Shown here: in pieces, positions 6,831-6,909 of the stretch
Position numbering within the stretch: the stretch's first letter is position 1
How the letters are laid out: each line of letters begins with the position of its first letter
Origin: an uncultured Clostridia bacterium
GTDB taxonomy: Bacteria; Bacillota; Clostridia; Lachnospirales; Lachnospiraceae
Reading direction: 5' to 3'
NCBI GenBank assembly: GCA_947178015.1
Contig: CAMWWW010000124.1
Location: 1 to 6,909 of the forward strand
Length of the DNA stretch: 6,909 bases
Notes under the pieces: model-generated
What the model saw: only the letters and a program-made list of their open reading frames with translations
What the model was told of the DNA's origin: nothing
Databases searched by the model: none
Position numbers and translations under genes: made by a program

Positions 6831-6909
6831 ATCAAGAAAGCAGCGCCGCGAGATGCCTATAGTCCTCAAGGCACCTATTGAAAAACGTCGGCGCTTAACG
6901 AGGTTTCTC
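6831..6909 (-). ncRNA. Second copy of the same putative RNA, inverted and cut by the window edge
   Basis: Read on the - strand, the copy begins with GAGAAACCTCGTT at the window edge, continues with GCGCC, the loop GACGTTTTTCAATA, GGTGC, then CCTTGAGGACTATAG, and ends with GGCGCTGCTTTCTTGAT. The 35 bases 6857-6891 match 6659-6693 of the first copy exactly. The small hairpin is kept as GCGCC/GGTGC, an A-U to G-U change. The distal part of the outer helix has a different sequence (GCATCTCGCGGCGCTGC), and a 30-nt segment present in the first copy is missing. The 5' half lies beyond the window. The strand is inferred from the first copy and from the T-rich end. Confidence 0.55.

Larger units (their letters stand above)
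6611..6909. repeat. Inverted repeat pair formed by the two RNA copies
   Basis: The arms are 6611-6623 with 6897-6909 (13 bases, exact) and 6659-6693 with 6857-6891 (35 bases, exact), plus a weaker match of the ends 6707-6720 with 6831-6844. The copies point towards each other across an AT-rich centre. The left arm carries a 30-base insertion that includes the hairpin at 6636-6655. I see no transposase and no clear target-site duplication, so a mobile origin is possible but unsupported. Confidence 0.8.

Noticed and set aside
6531..6909. CRISPR array or 6S RNA.
   Set aside because: Only two copies exist, in opposite orientation and not regularly spaced, so it is not a CRISPR. The branched interior with a pseudoknot does not fit the rod-like 6S RNA with its single large central bubble.

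Overview
The window looks like chromosomal DNA from a motile, anaerobic member of the Clostridia, most likely Lachnospiraceae. That placement is inferred from three things: the flagellin termini resemble clostridial flagellins, the genome uses an oxygen-sensitive class III ribonucleotide reductase, and the ribosome binding sites are strong and purine-rich. No taxonomic marker gene is present.

Left part (49-3198, + strand): one giant flagellin of 1049 residues. It has ordinary D0/D1 ends and an insert of about 780 residues with seven cysteines in the whole protein. It meets the next gene tail to tail across a hairpin (3218-3269) that probably serves as a shared terminator.

Middle part (4154-6349 and 3280-4101, - strand): nrdD, the anaerobic ribonucleoside-triphosphate reductase, followed 52 bp later by an AlkD-like DNA alkylation repair protein, probably one transcription unit. 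nrdD has a readable control region: a sigma-A-type promoter (TTGACA, 18 bp, TATAAT on the - strand) and two NrdR-box-like palindromes whose centres are 32 bp apart. One lies in the promoter spacer and the other just upstream of the -35. nrdG is not next to nrdD.

Right part (6480-6909): no convincing protein gene. It holds an apparent structured RNA of about 190 nt on the + strand (6531-6720), with a 26-bp closing helix, internal helices and a possible 7-bp kissing pseudoknot. A second, diverged copy runs in the opposite orientation into the right edge (6831-6909). The copies share a perfect 35-base core but differ in their closing helix and by a 30-nt hairpin insertion. I do not recognise the RNA family, and it is the best candidate here for something undescribed. 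All structure calls were made by eye, without folding or database searches.
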